Positions 17,454-30,500 of a stretch of DNA of 64,000 nucleotides are shown here, piece by piece. The translations under genes were made by a program, and so were the position numbers. This DNA comes from Micractinium sp. NFX-FRZ (lineage: Eukaryota > Chlorophyta > Trebouxiophyceae > Chlorellales > Chlorellaceae): the NCBI GenBank assembly GCA_029339195.1, contig JAPTJF010000358.1:1-64000 (forward strand). The letters run 5' to 3'. Within the stretch, counting starts at the first letter, position 1. Each line of letters opens with the position of its first letter. A model generated the notes under the pieces. The model was not told the DNA's origin. It did no database searches and was given only the letters and a program-made list of their open reading frames with translations.

Positions 17454-18271
17454 TCAGCTACGCCGAGTGCGTGAACAACACCTGCACCAACGGCAGGCAC
17501 TCGGTGTGAACAACAGTGCACGGTGGACGAAGTTGTGGGCAGCCTCCGCCTGCCCCCTCAAAGAAGTGCCATCCAGGGCTCGTCGCATCTGCCTTGGCTG
17601 CACTGCTGGCTGCACCACTGGCTGCACCGCTGCGCTCTCACCTTGGGGCCGACGCTGAGAGCATCTGCGCTGCCACTGCCGCTCTTGGCTGCTGCTTGCA
17701 GAACTTGCAGCCGTCCCGACAGCGCGAGCAGCGCGCTGTGGGATGCCGTCCGCTCTTGCAGGGTTTGGTGTGCAAGCTGCAGCGCAGCCTGCAGGCACAA
17801 AGGAAGAGAGAACCGTGCACGTGAGGCCTGGCGCACGGGAACAAGCAGCCGTTGGCACAGCCAGCACCTTCTAACCACTTGCAAAGCAAGTTCACCTGGC
17901 CGGCTGGGGCTGCGGCCAAGGTGGCGCCGTGCGCTAGTAGCAGGGAGCGAAGCCAGACGACGAGGCGCGCCGCCTGCTGTGGCTGGCGGAGCAGCCGCTC
18001 CACCAGTGCTTCCAGCAGGGCGCCGCCTTGAGCGGCACTCAGCTTGCCCACGCTGCTGGCGACGACCGCTTCGTCTTGCACTGCACAATGGAAGCCAAAG
18101 CGGAGCGCACAACGGCGTCTGTGCCATGCATAGCGCCAGAGGGGTGCCGAGGATGGAACCTGCACCTCTGTCCGCACGCCGGAACAGGCATTGCCACTCG
18201 CCTCCCAAACAGGTGTCGAGCGCGGCTTCATCCCGGACGGCAAGGGCCTGCGACAAGGGAATCGAAGTCAT
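17454..18271 (-). CDS. short Utp12-domain protein (WDR43/UTP5-like C-terminus), small-subunit processome
   Basis: Four exons close in frame to about 178 codons: 18202-18271, 17896-18080, 17642-17788 and 17454-17588. They encode a Utp12-type helical domain: LSQALAVRDEAALDTCLG, DEAVVASSVGKLSAAQGG, LLEALVERLLRQPQQAARL, VVWLRSLLLAHGATLAAAP and LLALSGRLQVL. In U3 processome proteins such as UTP5/WDR43 this domain follows WD40 repeats, but no WD40 exons are visible upstream in the 1.4 kb before the next gene. The first intron is GC-AG (donor 18200-18201). A CAG directly precedes the ATG, so an undetected upstream exon is possible. The last exon is the least certain part. It is convergent with psbO. 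Confidence 0.6.
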
Positions 18272-19707
18272 GCTGCCCGAGCCTCTGCCTTCTGTGTTAC
18301 TTTATAGTGTCGAGCGGTGCTTGTGGGTTTCTATGAAACGCCTCCGAGTTGGTTTCAAAGAGGGCTGCTGCTGGTTATGCTGTGCTGTGCTATGACGCCA
18401 TGTGTGCTGCCGCTGGCCTGCCAGACTCAGCAAGTCGCTCAAAAGCGGGCCCCTTTGCCAGCATGCAGACTCACTGGTGCTTCTTTTAACAAAGGACATC
18501 CCAAGATTACACTCTTCTGCATTGAGTGCGCGCTGATCTGACGCCGGCCTGCTGAGGCGCCCTCACCCTGCCCACACCAGGCCTGCTGCGAACGCTCATG
18601 TTTGCCGTTCTATTGAAGGTATTCAAGCTAACAATTAGCCCTGAGAGGAGTTCCGCAAACTGTGATTTAAATTGGTTTTGGCTTGCTACCGCACGTTTCA
18701 CCCTGCTTGCACTCCGGCTGAGCCTGGCAGCCTGGTTATGTTATCCTTGCTCACCCCATCTGCATTGACATCCAATGCCATCGCTGAAGAACAATTGGTG
18801 CAATAGGAAAATCTGTGGCGGCAATAACAACACGCCATGACCGGGCTGCAGTCCGTTGCATTTGGAGTGCAGCAGGTCCGAGCTGATGCGTTGCTGCCGC
18901 ACCGTGCCTTTTGCTATTCTTCAGTGTGCCGTCCCGTCAGTGAGGGGTGCAAATGGACAGATGGTGTTGGCAGGCAGGTGAGTGGAGCAGGTGAACGAGA
19001 CCGTGATGCGAGGCAGCACGGGGGACTTACTACTGATGCAACAGCTGCTGTTATAGCGCCCTCTGACCGCAGCAGCCCTGACACCACAGGACGTGGCCGC
19101 ATCTCCACCCTTTGCACGATTGTAAAAACAGCCTCCACGCTCATACTTTGCACCATGCGCACGGTGCATTGGGCTAGTAGGGGGCAAGCTACACCAGCTG
19201 TCGCCGCTGCATGCGGCGTGGCTGCTGGGGCTCCGTAAGGCATAGTTGCGCGCACATACCAAAGTACCCCACGTTACTGCATTCACTTTACAGTCCCAAT
19301 GACTCGTGCTGGCTTTGTGGACCCTGCATGTGCTTGATTGACGACTCGATGTGAACTGGGACGACGCAGGCCTGCACAACGCCGGCTGTGCGTTTGCAAA
19401 CCACATGCCCTCCTAACCTACCAAAGATTGGTTCTGAGAACTCAAGATACTATATGCACTACAGAGGCAGCACTTACCGGACCGGCTAGAGGGATTGTCT
19501 TTCAGGTGGGGAAGCTGGTGGCGGTGGCAACCGGCTTTCTTGCCGCCGCCGCCGCTAACTCCCCAAAGTCGTGCCGTGCGCCTTCGTCTTCCTCCCCGCG
19601 AGGCCCTCATTCCCTTGCCACCAGGGGCTGCCCGTTTACCTGTTTGATCGCCTCGGGCAGTGCCGATCTCGCCGGGAGTTGGTGAACGTCGAGTCTCCCC
19701 GGGGCTC
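18272..19707. other. 1.4-kb intergenic region, no recognised gene
   Basis: Open frames here (for example 18837-19238 plus and 18921-19406 minus) show no domain and no convincing splice pattern. I looked specifically for WD40 motifs belonging to the Utp12-domain protein and found none. The right end carries the promoter of the MFS gene. Confidence 0.4.
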
Positions 19708-22700
19708 ATGGCGGGCGAAGAAGAGCTCGTGTTGCCGCCTGGATGCCGGGATTACAAGGTGGCGCTGCTGGTGGTTGCGTTGCTTGGAGAGTTCCTGCAA
19801 GGTACGCGAGTGCAGACCGCGTTCACCGCGACAGGCACCAGCCGAAGCGTTTTTCGGCGGTAAGGCGCGGCAGCGGCAGGGAGGCGCCTAGCCGCCGCCG
19901 CCGCCGCCGCCGTTGCGCAGCCGGCTCCCCTTGCCCCCCCTCGGCTGTGAATGCAATTGTTGCACGAACGATAACATTGCAGCTTCCACGTAAGCATAGA
20001 ATGTGACCCAACCCCCATACTGCAGCTAGGCCAGATGCAGCCCACTCAGCACCCTGGCCATAGCAGCAAGTGTTGCAAGCACTGACGGTGCCGCCGTGCC
20101 ACTGCAGGGGGCCTCATGTTTGGCTGGCCCAGCCTCTCGGGCATGCTGAAGGAGCTGAACAACTTTGAGGAGGGATGTAGTGAGGCTGAAGGTAGGCGCC
20201 GGGGGTGGCCACAGGGATGCTCCGGGGTTAAATCGTCTTTGAAACTCATGTTCTGCCTGCTGCAGGGCCTGCGTGCAGATATCTCTGCCTCATCTGCTCA
20301 GCCTCCTCGCTTACATTTTGCCCCAGTGCCCCTCAGGCTTTTGCATGCCCGCTTGCCTTGACCTGCAGGCTCTGTCTGCAAGTCTCAGGAGAGCACCCTG
20401 GCGCTGCTGTGGACGCTGGGCATTTTCACGCTCAACTGCGGGCCCGTGGTCATGGGATTTGTGCTCGACTTCTTGGGCCCCAAGCTGACGGGCATCCTAG
20501 GCAGGCTGATGCCGCTGCTTGCTAATTCCTGGTTGCTCTTGCTGCTGTGCTGAATCGCCTCCCTGCCTGTGCCTGGGCTGTCAATCATCGTGCCTTTTGT
20601 TACCAGCGTTTTTTTTGCCAGCGGCCCAACTCCGACTCCACCTTCTGTTGAACCTGCTGCAGGGGTGCTGCTCAACATGTCGGCGCTGGTGCTGTTTGGT
20701 GTGTCTTCCTCCTCGGGAGTGAATGCCTTCATCCCGGCCGCCATCTTGATGGGCCTAGGCAACATCACATTCCACCTGGCGCAGTTTCACATCTCGGCCC
20801 TCTTCCCCAGGAGCCGCGGCCTCGTGGCCTCTGTCTTTGTGGCAGGCTTCACAGGCTGCGGAATCATCATGTACCTCCTCATGCTCATCTTTGAAAATGC
20901 AGGAGGCACGCGGTGCGTTCCCCACGGGGACTCTGCTTGGTTTGCAAACGAGCCTTGTGGGAGCATTGCCTGCTGGGCTACCTCTGCTATGCCTGTAATG
21001 TACCACTGCCCTCTGGCTGTGCTGCTCCAGTGCCCTGCGTGCTCGCCTTGCTGTCAAGTCACGTCTTCTTGCTCTCCTTGGGTCTTGCTGCGCGTGTGCG
21101 TGCAGGGCGGCGTACCGCACAATCCTGCTGAGCTACGCAGGCGTCTGCTCCCTGTGGATTCCTCTGCTGGCCTGGATGATGCCGAGCCACTCGTTCCGGG
21201 TGGGCATGATGTACCTGAAGCGTCAGGACTGGACGTTTGAGGTCCGCCTCAGGACAGGTGCGTGGGAAAAGGCAGGAATCCTGGAAAACAGGCTGTCACT
21301 GGGGGGGCGCCAGTGTGCCAGCAAGACACGTGTTGCTGTTTGCCACAGGCCATGTGCTTTGGGACAGCCACGGGCTGTTGACACGCATTTGTAGGAAGTG
21401 GTAGTGGCCGGGACGCCCACTAGCTCTTGCAAAAGAATGCCAGCCTCTCTGGTGGGTGTACCTTTGGCGTTGAGCGCTCTGCTGCACCTGCAGCAACTGC
21501 ATTGCCTCCCGTGCTCGTCTCCTGTGCACTGAACTGCAGAGTTTGCGCGGCACTACCGGCGAACAACATCTCTGCAGGACTTTGTGGCTGCATCTTCCCT
21601 GCAACAGTCTTCGCTGCAGCAGACAAACAGCACCGCCATCAGGTGGGGTTTCTGGCACAGGCGTGAGGTCCATGTTGTGGGGCTGCAAACTGTTGACGTA
21701 TGCAAATGCTTCTGTTGTAGCAGCCAGTGGTGCAGCTGCTCAGTCATGCTGTTCCATTTGTGCAGGAGACACCTTGAGTCGAGTGCAACGGGTGCAGGCC
21801 AGGAGGGCCATGCCGCGACCTCTCCAGCGCCAATGGCAGCATACGGATTCACGCCAGCACTGCCTGGGCCCCTGGCCAGTACGAGGTGGGCAGTTAACCA
21901 GCCTGGCCAAGTTCATATGGCTTGTGCTTGCTGTCTGTGAGCTGTTGTGTTCATTAGCATGCATGCATCTAACACATGACTCTCAGCAAATGTTTGCTCA
22001 TCTGACTGCAACTGTGCAGGCCTGCGTTTGACTCGCACACGCAGCTGGTCTCTACCGATGCCGAGCATGAGGAGACGGAGGCGGCGATGACTGGGCAGCT
22101 GCCGCAGGACATCTCCTGGGGCCCGCTGGTTTTTGAGGCACGCAGATTTGTGGAGCTGCGGAAGAAGACGTTCTCGGGTGAGGTGGACCGAGTGCTGGTG
22201 TGAGTGCAAAGACTATCAGCAAAGCCGTTGTCTTTGCACGCGCTCCACATGGTGCTGCTTGCTAGCCCCACTGCTGCGTGGACACTCCAGCTTTCATCCT
22301 GGCAACACCATCGACGCTGTTCTCCTGACGTCCTTCCTGTTGCGTTTGCCAGAACAATTTTGGTCCACCGAGGCGCTTGGGATGGGCATCTTCTACACGC
22401 TGAACGTGTTCATCATGCAGTTCTACTTGGGTGAGTAAACTGCAGGGCTGCCGACTTGAACCTGAACTGCTGCAGGCTGCCCAATCTGCAGGGATGTGCG
22501 GCTGGGAACTTCACCAGCAGCACACCAGGCATGGGGAAAGCATTGCATAGTCCACCGCAGGAATGGAGGGCTTTGCACGTACAAGGCATAGCTTGAAATC
22601 ATCTGGCTCATGCATTGCGCCCTGTGCTGTTTGCCCTGTTTGCAGGCACGACGCGGCTGCAGTTGAAGAGCAAGGGGGACTCGGGGCAGTACACCGACTT

Positions 22701-23722
22701 TGCCAACATTGTTGTTGCCTTTGCCTTCCTCGTCATCCCTGTGATTGGCTGGCTCCTAGACAAAAAGGTGGGTGCCCTACGCGCCGTTCGCAGACTCAAG
22801 GCACTCACCCGCACTGTGCCTGTGGCCTCAGTTTGATGTTTCCGCGTGTTCATGCCGCAGAATGCTCCCTGTGTGTGAGGCCGCGTTTGGGATTATGCAC
22901 TGCAGGGCTACGGCATCACCCTGGGCGCCATCAACGGCCTCAACATGGCAAGCAGCATCCTGCAGTCCATCCCCAGCCTGCAACTGCAAGTCCTGACCAT
23001 CATCACCTGGATGGTCGCCCGCTTCTTCATGTACTCGAGGTGAACCTGCCACCTGCTTTTACTGCCAATTCAAAGCTGCCTGCATGCTGCCTCAGGTGTC
23101 GTTCCGGAATGTGTGCGTCCACTTGACCTCATGGCAATCGGAAGTGATCTCCCCCCATGCTGCAGCTACTTTGCCATTTTTGGGAACCTGTTTGGGTTTA
23201 AGAACTTTGGGAAACTGGTGGCGGCCGACAACATCGTGAACAGTTTGTTTGGGCTGCTTCAGGTGGGTGACCCATAGGTCCTTGTGGGGCGCCGATTATA
23301 TTGTGTGGTAAGTGCAAGTTGTACTGTCAAGGAGGGAGGCAGCCCTGCTGTGCACGTGCTGCGTTGGGCAAGCATGAGTGCTTATAGCTTTGGGCTGTCC
23401 CTCGCCCGGCTGCAGTATCCTCTGGCCTACGTTGGGCTGCACTATGGCTTCTTGTGGATCAATGTCTCCCAAGCGGTCGTCCTGCTGCCTCTGTTCTGCT
23501 TTGCCTACTTCATGTACCGATGGGAAAACTCAGACCTGGTTCCCATACGGTGGGTTGCGCAGACGCCTCTTTCGCCTCACTCTGCCAGAGCTTCATGTGC
23601 CCTTTGGCGTGCTCGGTGGGCAGCTGGGACGCCCTAGTATGGTGTGCTGGAGCCTACAATGTGCCCCTCATGTATGCAGGCCCATGGAAGGAGAGGAGTT
23701 GGAGGTCCGTTACTACTATTAG
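19708..23722 (+). CDS. MFS transporter, SLC43 / FMP42-like (probable amino-acid transporter)
   Basis: Polytopic membrane transporter with about 12 predicted helices over many exons. Exon 1 (19708-19801) encodes MAGEEELVLPPGCRDYK and the first helix (VALLVVALLGEFLQG), spliced to GLMFGWPSLSGMLKE. Other helices include TLGIFTLNCGPVVMGFVLD, ALILMGLGNITFHLA-type sequence near 20740-20790, SLFPRSRGL-type loop text near 20800, and FLVIPVIGWLLDKK. The GWPSL lead helix, a hydrophilic central loop (about 21240-22180, SLQQSSLQQ and VSTDAEHEETEA) and the GWLLDKKGYG loop fit the SLC43/FMP42 branch, which carries neutral amino acids in animals. The substrate here is inferred. It ends EGEELEVRYYY at 23722. 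Central exons between 21250 and 22020 are only partly resolved. Confidence 0.8.
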
Positions 23723-23759
23723 ATGGCCATTCCTGATTACGTGAACGTGGAGACTAATC

Positions 23760-23764
23760 TGTAA
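23760..23764 (+). terminator. TGTAA poly(A) signal of the MFS gene
   Basis: TGTAA 37 bases after the stop codon. The remaining stretch to 24144 holds a short direct repeat (GGTGGGGGTTACAGGC, twice, about 23996-24030) and the promoter of the next gene; nothing else is recognisable. Confidence 0.5.
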
Positions 23765-24144
23765 CACGCACATACATACCAGGACCCGATTGGGAACAGT
23801 TTCTCGGCTTCGGAGTGATTGTGGCAGGCATTGCTGCAGGCCAGGCAGATGGGTATGCTTGCATGCACAGGACAGTGCAGGAAGGCGAGCTGGGGCGTGT
23901 GCTGGAGTCCACCATTTCCGTCAGATATGACTGCTCGAGATAATGCCGTCGGTGAAGGGAGGGGGGGTCACCTGGTGAGGGGAGGATGATGAGAGGTGGG
24001 GGTTACAGGCATGGGTGGGGGTTACAGGCGACCCCCAAGGCTAAATGACCACTGGTTTCCCCCGCACCGCACCCCTCGCCCCCCCTCCCCCGTCTGTTAG
24101 CAATCCATCCGCCTTTAAATTCCTCGATTGCAAGAAGAGGCATC

Positions 24145-27072
24145 ATGATGCTGTCGGCGCGCAAAGCGCTGCTCTCGCTGTTTTATTTCGCCGGACAGCT
24201 CCTCTCGCTCACTTCGGTCCTCGCGCAGACTGCTTCTCTAAGATCGGTGCATTTTGATGCGAATGGAGTGGATATTCGAGTGGAAATTTCGCTGAAGGAG
24301 TGGTGGAAGCCGTTTGGGGGGGCGGCCCCAGCGCTGGTCAACGTGACGGCAGGCGCCACAATAAGGAGCATCAGCGACCAAGGAACCTTCATAACCAGCC
24401 CTTTCAAAATGCCGTCAGGCCTGGAAGTGGCTGTGGCGACAATGGATCAGCAACCGGCCAGACTAGGTGAGCGAGGGGGCACTAGGGGTGGGCGGCGCGC
24501 AGGTGGCCTTAGAGGCGTTGCTGTCGCAAGTCACTTTGGGTACTGCACCGGCGCTGGACACGAGGATGTCGCGCGTAGAAGCACTCAAGCCAGCTTTGTG
24601 CCGAATGCCTCAACCCCTTCCATGCGCAGTGTTTCCTATCAAGTACTTGAACCAAACGAACCTGAGCGTTATGCGACTCAAGGCTGTCACGAGCTGCGGT
24701 ACAGGTGCAGGCTGCCTGGCATGCAGCAACTTGTCCTATACACACACCACCACTAAAGAGCAGTTCAGCTACGGGGAAATTCTAGTGCCTTCCAGCAAGA
24801 CAAATATCGGCTTGACTGCTACGCTGTCGGCTCTGCCCGGCTTTAGGGCGGAGTTTGCTTGGGACACAACCTTTCCCAAAAATAGTGTGGCGAGCAGCAC
24901 CGTGCCAAACATAACTGCGTGGGCCAGCTTCTTGATAGAGCAGGACGACGACGGGCTAACCAAAATCTCATCCCTGACCGATTACTATATTTTTTATTCT
25001 AACTCTAACCCGGAAGGTCGGGCTAAGCTGCCGCTATCACAGGTCGCCTGCCACTGCCCTCTGGGGAGCGCCTGGCTTCAACCACGCTTTTTCATTCATC
25101 CCACCTCCCCCCCGCTTTATCCCCCCATTGTGTGCAGGGTTCCTTTTACTTAAGAACCTTTCTGACTACCAGGCTCAGCTGGATGCCTTTCACCACAACT
25201 GCTCCGTCCCAACCTCAGCGGCAGGCCTCCCCTACCCAACCATCTCGTCAGTTGTCAGTGATGCCACAAATGTGGGCTACACACCACCAATCCGTGGCTG
25301 CACCCTCCTTCGGACCTACACGGCGGACAGCACCATATACCATGACATCAACTGCTCATATGTCGGTATTGAAATGGCCTTAATCTTCAAGCTAGCTAAT
25401 GGGCTGCAGTTTTTGAATGATCGGCAGTTTGCGCCTCGCCCATCTGCCACGCGTCCACCACCAGTCACAATGCTTCCCCAAGATTCCACACCACCGTCTC
25501 CCCCAGAACGCACCCTCCCGCTCGCGCCTGATATGCCTGCACCCCCGACCATGCCTCCACCCCTGCCTCCGCCCCCGCCACTGACAACACTGAGCCTTCC
25601 CACGCCTCCACTCCTGGCCCTGCCTCGGCCAACGCTTTCGCCCCCGACGCCAACCCCCCCAAGCCCACACCCAGTGCCGCCCCCCATTACTGTGGCGGGC
25701 CCAACGCTGGCATTCACAGCAACATTCGCAGCACACTCCCTCGCAAGCTTTGCGCCAGACTTGTACAAAGCACAGCTGCTGGCTGAGCTGCCAGGTGCGC
25801 CACACATGGTGCAAGGTGCACACGCGCATGCATCCGCAACTAGTACACACATGCAGATGCCGTGCATAGCAGGGCCTTTAGCCCTTGATGCGTGTGTGTT
25901 TCAAGAGCTGTGTTTCTTTGCGATGCAGACTACACTGAGGTGCGCATTTTGTCCACCAGGCGCACAGCTACCAATGGGACCCTGGCTGCACACACCATTT
26001 CGGCTGCCAGCAGCACCCTGGGCATTGAGGTGGATACGGCAGTTGTGTTCGTGCACCCGTCAGACATCACCATAGCCCAGGAGCTGCAGTCCGTCTTGCC
26101 CTCCCGGGCAGCCAGCATTTTCGATGCCAATCTTCAGCCTGTACAGATTGGGCCACCTCGCATCGCTTTTCAGGGTACTAAGCAGGGCTGCATTATGACG
26201 AACGCCGACTGCGGGCCGCATGGCACATTGTACCCCTTGGAGGAGTCAGGTTGCAAGTGCGTATGCGAGGTGGGGTGGCAAGACGAGGACAACCTCAGTG
26301 CTGAGCCCTTCCACTGTGCAGGTGCGCAATGATAAGGGTTTGTTGGGTGAAAATTCTGCAGGAGCCACACGGCACTGGCAGAACCTGTCAAGTTTACAGG
26401 CAGCCTGGAGCCACAGCAAGGATAATCCCGGATCCCCATCAGTTGGTTCCAAGTCGTGCCCCTGCTCCGCAGTTTTCTCTGGCACCATTTACTCGCCGCC
26501 TCCGCCGCACACTAACATTACTCGGCCTACGGAAGCGCCTCTGCCAGCTCCACCTCCAGGCAACGACTACGTGATGGATGTGCCCTGGTGGCAGAGCCTG
26601 CGGCTCAGTGGCTGGTTTGGGATCGCAGGCGGGATCATAGGTACAGGTAGGGCAGACGCTGCGGGGAGGCCGATCTGGGAGCTCAGCGCCGGCTCCTTGG
26701 GGCTGCATTACTTCATAATCAGGTATTATCAGGTTGAAGCAGATGGGCATATCAGGCACGACCAAGCAAAGAACCCTCGCCCCGTCTGCTTTCTCTGCAG
26801 GCATTCTTATTGTCCTGTGCTGCTACGGAGGTCGTCAAGTGTGGCCACACTGCACCGCTTTGTTCCTGCACCGCCCCAACCGGAGGCAGCATGTTGCTCA
26901 CAAGCAGATCCTGGCACTGCGGCAGCAGCTGCAAGATCTTCAGATGCAGATGAAACAAGAAGTTGACCGCAGTCTGTCATTGGCAAGTGGCAGAGAGTCA
27001 CCTTCGCAGGACATGCAGCAGACACAGGACATGCGGCTGCAGCGTCAAGAAGCCCCCACCCCCCCAAGTTGA
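24145..27072 (+). CDS. predicted secreted/single-pass membrane protein with Pro-rich hinge and SEA-like module
   Basis: I do not recognise the family. The N-terminus is a signal peptide (hydrophobic LLSLFYFAGQLLSLTSVLAQ). A Cys-containing, N-glycosylation-rich ectodomain follows (NQTNLS, NITAW, CLACSNLSY). Next comes a long Pro/Thr/Ser hinge (about 25430-25700, runs such as [10 protein letters not shown]), the style seen in volvocine cell-wall proteins. A module around 25700-26130 (FAPDLYKAQLLAELP, then an intron, DYTEVRILSTRR...DTAVVFVHP) resembles the SEA-like alpha/beta repeats common in algal surface proteins. A small Cys cluster (GCIMTNADCG, GCKCVCEVGW) recalls EGF-type folds. A membrane helix (GWFGIAGGIIG spliced to ILIVLCCYGG) and a cytosolic coiled coil (KQILALRQQLQDLQMQMKQE) end the protein. 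It could be a cell-surface adhesion or sensing protein, but that is a guess. Confidence 0.7.
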
Positions 27073-27516
27073 TTCTTGCTTCGTCCCTCAAGCTCACTAT
27101 TCACAACCACCAGCATACTGCGCTGACATGCCAGCTGTGTCATGTCTTCTCGGCAACTAACGAACAACTGCGAGCACTGCAACACTAGCCAGGCAACTTT
27201 GCAGTGCAGAGGCACGCTGCTGATTTATAGGTATGGGGTGAACCCTCACAGGCTCCAAGCTAGCCGTGTGGGCTCCTGCTGAAGTGTTTGTACGCCTAAT
27301 GTTTGGCAACGAACGGAGCAGGGCAGGTTGCCCAAAGAAGTGCCGCCATCCCAAAATCTAGTCAGCGAAGCCTTACAGTGAGGGGAGAAACAAAGTGTGA
27401 GCAATCCTAGAACAGCTGGTGGAGCAAGAAGGCGGGCCAGACACAGCGCGCAGCGGCGCTGCTTAGCCCTCAAACATAGAGTTAGTGGGGCGCAGGACGC
27501 ATTTGCATGAGTGGTC
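27073..27516. other. convergent intergenic region
   Basis: 444 bases between two converging genes. It contains the minus-strand TGTAA signal for EIF2B5 (27373-27377). No TGTAA was found for the plus-strand gene. No other feature seen. Confidence 0.4.
27373..27377 (-). terminator. TGTAA poly(A) signal of EIF2B5
   Basis: TGTAA on the minus strand about 140 bases beyond the EIF2B5 stop. Confidence 0.5.
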
Positions 27517-30500
27517 TCAGTCACTCTCAACCTCACTGCTCTCTTCCTCTGCGTCTTCCAGCCAGGACAGCAGACCTCCGCACATATCCACAAACCGGCG
27601 GTCATCATGCCCGGCGTACTCTTTCTCACGAGCCCAGTCCAGGATGGAGTCCTCTGAAAGCAGGTCCTGGTCATAGCACAGCTTGACCACCTGCAGCACG
27701 CTGGTAACAGAGCGCTGGCATGCCATCAGCATGCAGGTGTCCCTGTTGCCAAAGCAAAGCGGTAGCAAGCTCGTGCATCTGTGCTCAGAAAGCTGCGGCT
27801 GAGACAGGGACTGGAAATTATACTCAGCAAACACGCCTGGGCAACAACTCGGAATTGCTTGAGCAGGACCGTTGTTCAGCAAGCAGCGGAGTGGCACCTG
27901 AGGGAACAGGTCGGCATACACGGAGCCCTGCTCTCCCGAGGCAAAGTCGCCCTCCTCGGCGCAGTACTCCTCAAAAGTGAGCAGCAGCTCCACCTGCAGG
28001 CTCGCAGCAGGCTTCCAATGCAAGTAAGAGCAAGCACGTGTGGCAGAACAAAACTGGCACTCCTCCGTCGTTTACGCCCTACTTGCGCATCATCAACTCC
28101 CGTACCTGATCATCGTTGGACTTGAGAAACCTCTGCATCAATGCTTTCCAGGCCTTCAACTGCGCAATGACCCTGCGCAGAAGCTCCAGCCGCCCATCCT
28201 TGCTCTGTGCATCGAGCTGTGCCTCTGGAAAGAGGGTGCGGTACTCAGACTTGACGGCGGGACCCGGGGGGAGGCAAAGGCTGAGCATGGTGGTAAAGAT
28301 ATACCTGCACCAGGCAGGGGGGGTCTCAAGCTGAGCAGTTGCGCCAGGAACCTTGGGAAATCAAGCAGGATGGCAAGCCGCAGCAATCATTTCTGGTTTC
28401 TTTAAGTCCCTGTGTAATTAGGCTGCTGCATGAACAACTATACGCACCTGGCGCAATCTGCGAACGTTCGATCCTCAGCAATTTTCAAGCCGTTCAGCTC
28501 AATAACTACGTTGTCGTGACTGATGCGCTCCTTGATGCAGCGCAAGAATGTCTCTGCTACCTCACGCTTGAACTGGTCAGTCGCATAAGCATGCTCCTCA
28601 GGGCCCTGCTCCTCGACAGCTTGGGTATCCTGCAGGCAGGCAAACAAGCATGCGGGTGGGCAGGTGGGCTCGCGTCGGTTTGCCCAGCGATACTGACGTA
28701 TGTGCTTCTCCTTACCCAGTATCCTACATAGGGTTTGACCCACCCACATTTGCTTGCGCCCACCTTTGTGAACTCGTCGGCGTCACTGTCGCACTCGGAC
28801 CCTGGCGACGCTGCGCCAACAAACAGGGGCAGCACATCCTGCGCTGCGGCTGCTGGTTGCACCCAGGCAAAGCCCGCGCCAAACGGCCCCACCACATGCT
28901 CGTCAAAGTCGAGAGCCGCCTCAGGAATGCCGCCAGCCGCAAGGGCTGCAGCAGCGGCTTCTGCAGCAGCTGTGCGCGCAGCATCTGCAGAAATGCAAGC
29001 CAAAGCACTTGCGGTGTTGGCACGGGCTGGATAACATGTCCTTTGCAGAGAGGCAAGTAGCACAACAGCCGGTGGGCACGGTCAGCCAGAGAATATGCAA
29101 TCGCGACTGGAGGCAACAGGGGCCTTTGCTGGCAAACAGTACCTTCTTTGCTCCACTCCATCTCATCATCGCTGCCCCCATCGCTCCCTGTCCTGTGCTG
29201 AGTCAGGGACACGCGGACACCTGCCGGGACACTGTGAGCCGAATCAATTACAACATGCTTCGCCAGTACCACCCCAGTCTGCAGTGGCGCAACGCAAGTG
29301 AAAGTGTGAGTGAAAATGGGAGAGCGTGCCTCCGCGGACCCATTCCCTCTGTTCGTAATACAACATGCACCCAAAACAGGACGGGCAGTGAAGCGAGTTT
29401 AAAGTTGAGGACCAGCCAGGCAAGCACCCAGATCAGGCCCCGGGCTTCGCTGCAGCACGACAGCCAGTACTGGCAGGCATTGCAAGCGCTTGTTCTCACC
29501 TGCACCCTCGCATGGCTGCGCACAACTACTTGCTCTGCCAGCAGGGCGGATGACACCTGGCAGTTGTCGTCTACACGAACGCCTGCATGCAGGCAGGCGC
29601 CCTGCAGGCAGGCGCCCTTGCCAATGTGGCACTCGTCGCCCACTATGCAGCGCTCCAGGTGTGCACCACCCTCCACAATGCTGCCGCGGCCAACCATGGA
29701 GCCTTTGGACACATAGCTGCCTGATGCCACCGTCGCTGAACCGTCCCTGCAGCCAGCATGAAGCATGGAGCAGTCCAGCGGCTGAACGGTGAGCGGCCGC
29801 TACAAACCACCAACTAGATGTCCGGACAGGGGGCGCCGGCTGGCAGGCACAGGCGGCATGTCAGGCACAGGGTCGGTGCTGGCAGCTCACACATATGTGC
29901 CACGGTTGAATCTGCAGAGGTCTTGGGGGTCGCCACTGTTGTCAGGCACCCAAGGGTAGGACCAGCGGCCCACCACGTCATCCACCACGCCCGCGTAGCC
30001 ACCCGTGGTGCTGATGCGCTCCACATAGCCCTGCACGCATGCTAGCATGAGCCCAGCCCAGGTCACGCCACCCATGGTCTCTGAACCTCCCTTGGTACGC
30101 ACAGCACAGGCACAAGTGCCCGCCAGGGACACACTCACCTTTGCCAGTTCGTGCACGTGCAGCGTGCTGCCCAGCTCCTGCTCGGACAGCACGCCTGGCA
30201 CCAAGTCGCCTGCAATGCTCTGGTAGTCAAAGTTGTCGCTCAGCAGGACCAGCACCTCAGGGGCGCAGAAGTAGACGTTGCACAGGCGCAGGCCGGAGCG
30301 GACCTGCAGAGAGGGGCGCAGCGCCTGTTGGTGCGCCAGCCACGCTCAAATGTGCTCAAGCTGTCGCTGCGCTGCCAACCAGGTGCCAGGCAGGCGGGCG
30401 GGCATTGAAGCTGTACCACGCTGACGCTCTGCGGTGCTAATATACCGGAACTAATGTGTAAAATCTGAGGGGCGCCCAAACGGTCCTCAGCAGCAGGCGG

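Noticed and set aside
18921..19406. 161-codon minus-strand frame upstream of the MFS gene
   Set aside because: No domain, no WD40 motif, no splice continuity with the Utp12-domain gene.
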